The notes beneath the pieces were generated by a model, which did no database searches, was not told the DNA's origin, and saw nothing but the letters and a program-made list of their open reading frames with translations. A stretch of 64,000 bases of DNA, taken from Hofstenia miamia (taxonomy: Eukaryota; Xenacoelomorpha; Acoela). The stretch is taken from assembly GCA_004352715.1 (NCBI GenBank), contig SCFE01000106.1, forward strand, positions 806,384 through 870,383. The letters are read 5' to 3'. The translations under genes and the position numbers were made by a program. Below are positions 61,451 through 64,000 of the stretch, in pieces. Numbering within the stretch: the stretch's first letter is position 1; each line of letters starts with the position of its first letter.

Positions 61451-61654
61451 GTACTTTTTAAATATTAGTTAGAAATATTTTTTTGGTTTTTTTATAACTT
61501 AGTACCATTCTAACTGATTTATCACATTTTGGATTCCATGTGAGAATAGAAATGTTCAATGATGACTGATTTGAATACAATGAATTTATACCTCAACCTG
61601 CCTTCACTTTCGATCCACGAAAAAAGTCTTTGACGCTGGTTTGATTTTTTCTAT
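61451..61654. repeat. Dispersed repeat, copy 2
   Basis: This is the longer partner of the repeat at 59014, in direct orientation 2.4 kb away. It contains an extra segment (TTGAATACAATGAATTTA) after GATGACTGAT. It lies 80 bases downstream of a CAGGGTGTTTCG sequence that looks like a transposon end. Confidence 0.85.
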
Positions 61655-62216
61655 GTTACCTAAAAAAATGGAGTTAAGTATTATATTATACTCATTTTTC
61701 AATTAGTATGTAGAAAGTAGCTTTTTGCAAGTCTGTTTTTTATGGCTAGACATTGTAATTATATTCAAAAAATATTTCTGTAGATTGCGTCTATAATTTG
61801 CGCTAAATAGGTAGAATTGATTTAACACCAGGTATACGAATCACCAAATTATTTAGCATTTTTCTGTCAGAACATATTCCAAATTGACCGCATCACATTC
61901 TTTTTGGCAGTGGAGAGCTGGGTATATATTCAACCCAACACGCCATTTTCTAAGTTCTATTGTTGTTAAGTCCTTCCAAGTTGCTCATTTTACACGCTGC
62001 CCTACCCTGTTTGTCTTGAATTAAACGGTTTCAATTAGATTTTCAGCAAATATTGCATTAAAATCTGAACTAACAACTGCAATATGCAAAGTTGCTTATG
62101 ACGTAATACGAATTGCAATTCTCAGTATAATTCGCGAAAGTCACTGTGCATAAATGGAACAATATGCAGTATTCCAGCATTCACCAGAAGGGCTAATCAG
62201 AATTTGTTTAGAAGAA

Positions 62217-62398
62217 TCAGTTTTCGTCTTTGATTTTCAAATGGTGAAATCGAATCAATACCATCGCTATTGCTTTTTCGTTAAATTCTAGTTCCTCATC
62301 GGATATGCATTCATCATCATACTGATGAATATTCAAGTTTAACTGCAGTGCTTTTAGCTCCAAAGACTGGGCTTGTTTGGGGCATTTACCTGTTATTG
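62217..62398 (-). CDS. Terminal exon candidate of an unrecognised gene
   Basis: An acceptor ending TTTTAG leads into 59 codons and a TGA stop. The peptide (ITGKCPKQAQSLELKALQLN; LNIHQYDDECISDEELEFNE; KAIAMVLIRFHHLK) is charged and protein-like, unlike the translated noise around it. A second AG six bases upstream keeps the frame. An internal GT after GCAATAGCGATG could also serve as a donor, so it may be internal rather than terminal. Upstream exons would lie beyond 62.6 kb and were not found. The family is not recognised. Confidence 0.45.
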
Positions 62399-62889
62399 CT
62401 AAAACTAAAATAGGCATAGAAAATGACTTGTAATAAATATGAATGAAAAACATTCGAATCCCCAAAATCTCTAAGCAGAATATTAAAATGTTAGATCTAA
62501 ACAAAAAATGACAAAAATATTGTTTAACATTCGAAACCGTTGAAATACCAATTCTCTCCAAACAACTACATTATAAATACATAGATTAAAAAATACACTA
62601 AATTAAACCTCCTCTTTGGTCTCAAAAACTTCAAAAAGAGTTTGAGAGTATGAAGCTTTAGTTGATGCTTAAAGTTATAGTAAAAGCTGTCAGTTTTACT
62701 TTGCAATTCATTTCCATTTGACAGTATAAGCTTGCTTTCATTTTGCATCGGGAAGGAAAATAGAACGAGAAATGTCTTAGGATGCCAATATCACAATTTT
62801 GATTGAGCATTTCATTTTTAAGAAATTATCATTTAATTCCAACATCATCGATAGTTTTGAAATAACAAACAGATGCATAACATGCTGGT

Positions 62890-63110
62890 GAGACATAAGA
62901 TAGAATTGACAAAATCATGGAACGAACAAGAGAGTTGAGGCTTCCCATTGCTGGAAGTATTAAAAGGAAGAGCCTTCGAATGAATGAAAATGTTTTCCTT
63001 GTTTTTGTGAACTTGGTATTAAGGGAGGTTCAAATTGGTGAAACACCAAGATCTTTGATACTAGAAACAGGTTTAAATATTGTATCAAAGAAATTCAGAA
63101 AATTTCACAC
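62890..63110 (-). pseudogene. Jockey-like non-LTR retrotransposon relic
   Basis: The minus strand reads DTIFKPVSSIKDLGVSPI, a stop, then TKTRKTFSFIRRLFLLILPA and SLNSLVRSMI. This follows the jockey-clade order SSIKDLGV, a helix with LGFIRR, then LYNSLVR-x-ILEY. It is interrupted and short. Coding-like traces may extend to about 63350. Confidence 0.65.
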
Positions 63111-63359
63111 ATTTTGTTGAAAAGCATAAGGGCTGTTATACTCAAGCTAAGAAACATATTACTATTTGCCCAATCTGACTAGTGACTTAGATAACTACCA
63201 ATATACGGATTCTGTGAAGAAGTAAGTAGCTTAAAATCATCGGTAAATTAAAAGGGAGGCGAATTACTGCAAACCGACAGTAGCTCATTAGTAAAACATA
63301 AGATAGAAGAGGGTCTAGTCGACATCTTGTAGAACTCTACTAGATATCGGTTAAAATAT

Positions 63360-63461
63360 TATTGAATTTCTTCCAAGAGTTAGCAACGCCATTGAGTGCT
63401 TCCTAATAAGTAAGATTTAGAGATATTAAAAAGATAGCAGAAATACCAAATGTGTTTTCAG

Positions 63462-63498
<37 letters not shown>

Positions 63499-64000
63499 TA
63501 AGGTGTTAAAAAATGTCAACTTTTTTCTAAAAATGCAAACTGTCACGCAGTTTCTAATCAGATTTTCAATGCATTCACCAAAGCCGAATAGAATATTCCT
63601 GTATCATTTAGAAAACATCAAATTTTTGTAATCACATTTTTACTTAGATGGAACGTTGAAAATAAGGAGAATTATTTCTAATCATACTTAACGTAGGTCA
63701 ACCTAAAAATGCCTTTTTGAATATTTGCAAAATAGCAATATATTTCTGCCGTTTACTGCCGCTTACAAACATAGGCAATATATTGCAAAATGGACAATTT
63801 TATTGCATTTTGTGTAAACTGGTTTACTGTAAAATACCAGCAATACAATATGCACAAATGTAAGCTTTCATGTTTTCTGCTGAAAGCTTGTCCTTTGCGA
63901 GCATCTTCATGACCATTCTACTGCAAATGTTGACGCCACATACTTTTGCAATTGGCAAATGAGTGTAGGTGCAAATTTAGAATTGCTTGTCCGAATTAAA
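63360..64000. other. Non-coding edge of the window with an AT run
   Basis: An (AT)n run occupies about 63463-63494. Nothing else was recognised. Confidence 0.6.

Larger units (their letters stand above)
53157..62216. other. Intergenic DNA rich in inverted-repeat elements
   Basis: No exon was recognised. The stretch holds the elements at 54257-55077, 56085-56634 and 57714-58387, the duplicated repeat at 59014-59203 and 61451-61654, a short direct repeat at 59638-59714 and an AT run at 61323-61367. Confidence 0.5.

Overview
The window reads as nuclear DNA of an AT-rich animal genome, most likely an arthropod and probably an insect. Protein genes are split by GT-AG introns. (AT)n microsatellites, transposon relics of several classes and one short run of N are scattered through it. 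Nothing prokaryotic is visible: no operons, no ribosome-binding sites, no CRISPR. The arthropod placement rests on overall character and is an inference.

Left part (1-16.8 kb), plus strand. Position 976-2664 is a complete, intronless acid sphingomyelinase gene with a signal peptide, a saposin-B domain and a metallophosphatase domain whose metal ligands are intact. From 3887 to 16828, eighteen exons with fully compatible splice phases encode about 735 residues of TRAPPC9 (Brunelleschi/NIBP), a TRAPPII subunit. The N-terminal exons of TRAPPC9 are not seen between the sphingomyelinase gene and 3887, so the sphingomyelinase gene probably sits inside a TRAPPC9 intron. The C-terminal end of TRAPPC9 is also not securely located; a weak candidate lies at 35242-35397.

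Middle and right part (16.8-64 kb). This is mostly non-coding. A three-exon minus-strand gene (53156 to 35719) encodes a 219-residue protein that resembles a small GTPase fold but lacks the P-loop lysine; its first intron is about 10 kb and its second about 6.7 kb. An isolated minus-strand terminal exon candidate lies at 62217-62398. Another minus-strand coding relic, with two frameshifts, lies around 18.9-19.7 kb and was not recognised.

Mobile DNA. I see a truncated mariner element with one terminal repeat and a mutated catalytic residue, an RNase H fragment of a reverse-transcribing element, three non-LTR retrotransposon relics (CR1/L2-like, jockey-like and one unassigned), a piggyBac-type MITE flanked by TTAA, a hAT-like MITE nested in another repeat, and several inverted-repeat elements of 0.5-0.8 kb. 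A roughly 190-base repeat occurs twice near 59 and 61.5 kb, and an 88-base unit is duplicated on either side of the N gap.

The sphingomyelinase (lysosomal or secreted lipid hydrolysis) and TRAPPC9 (Golgi and endosomal trafficking) are not known to work together. Their proximity looks like nesting rather than functional clustering. All homology calls come from reading translations against remembered family patterns; no search was run.
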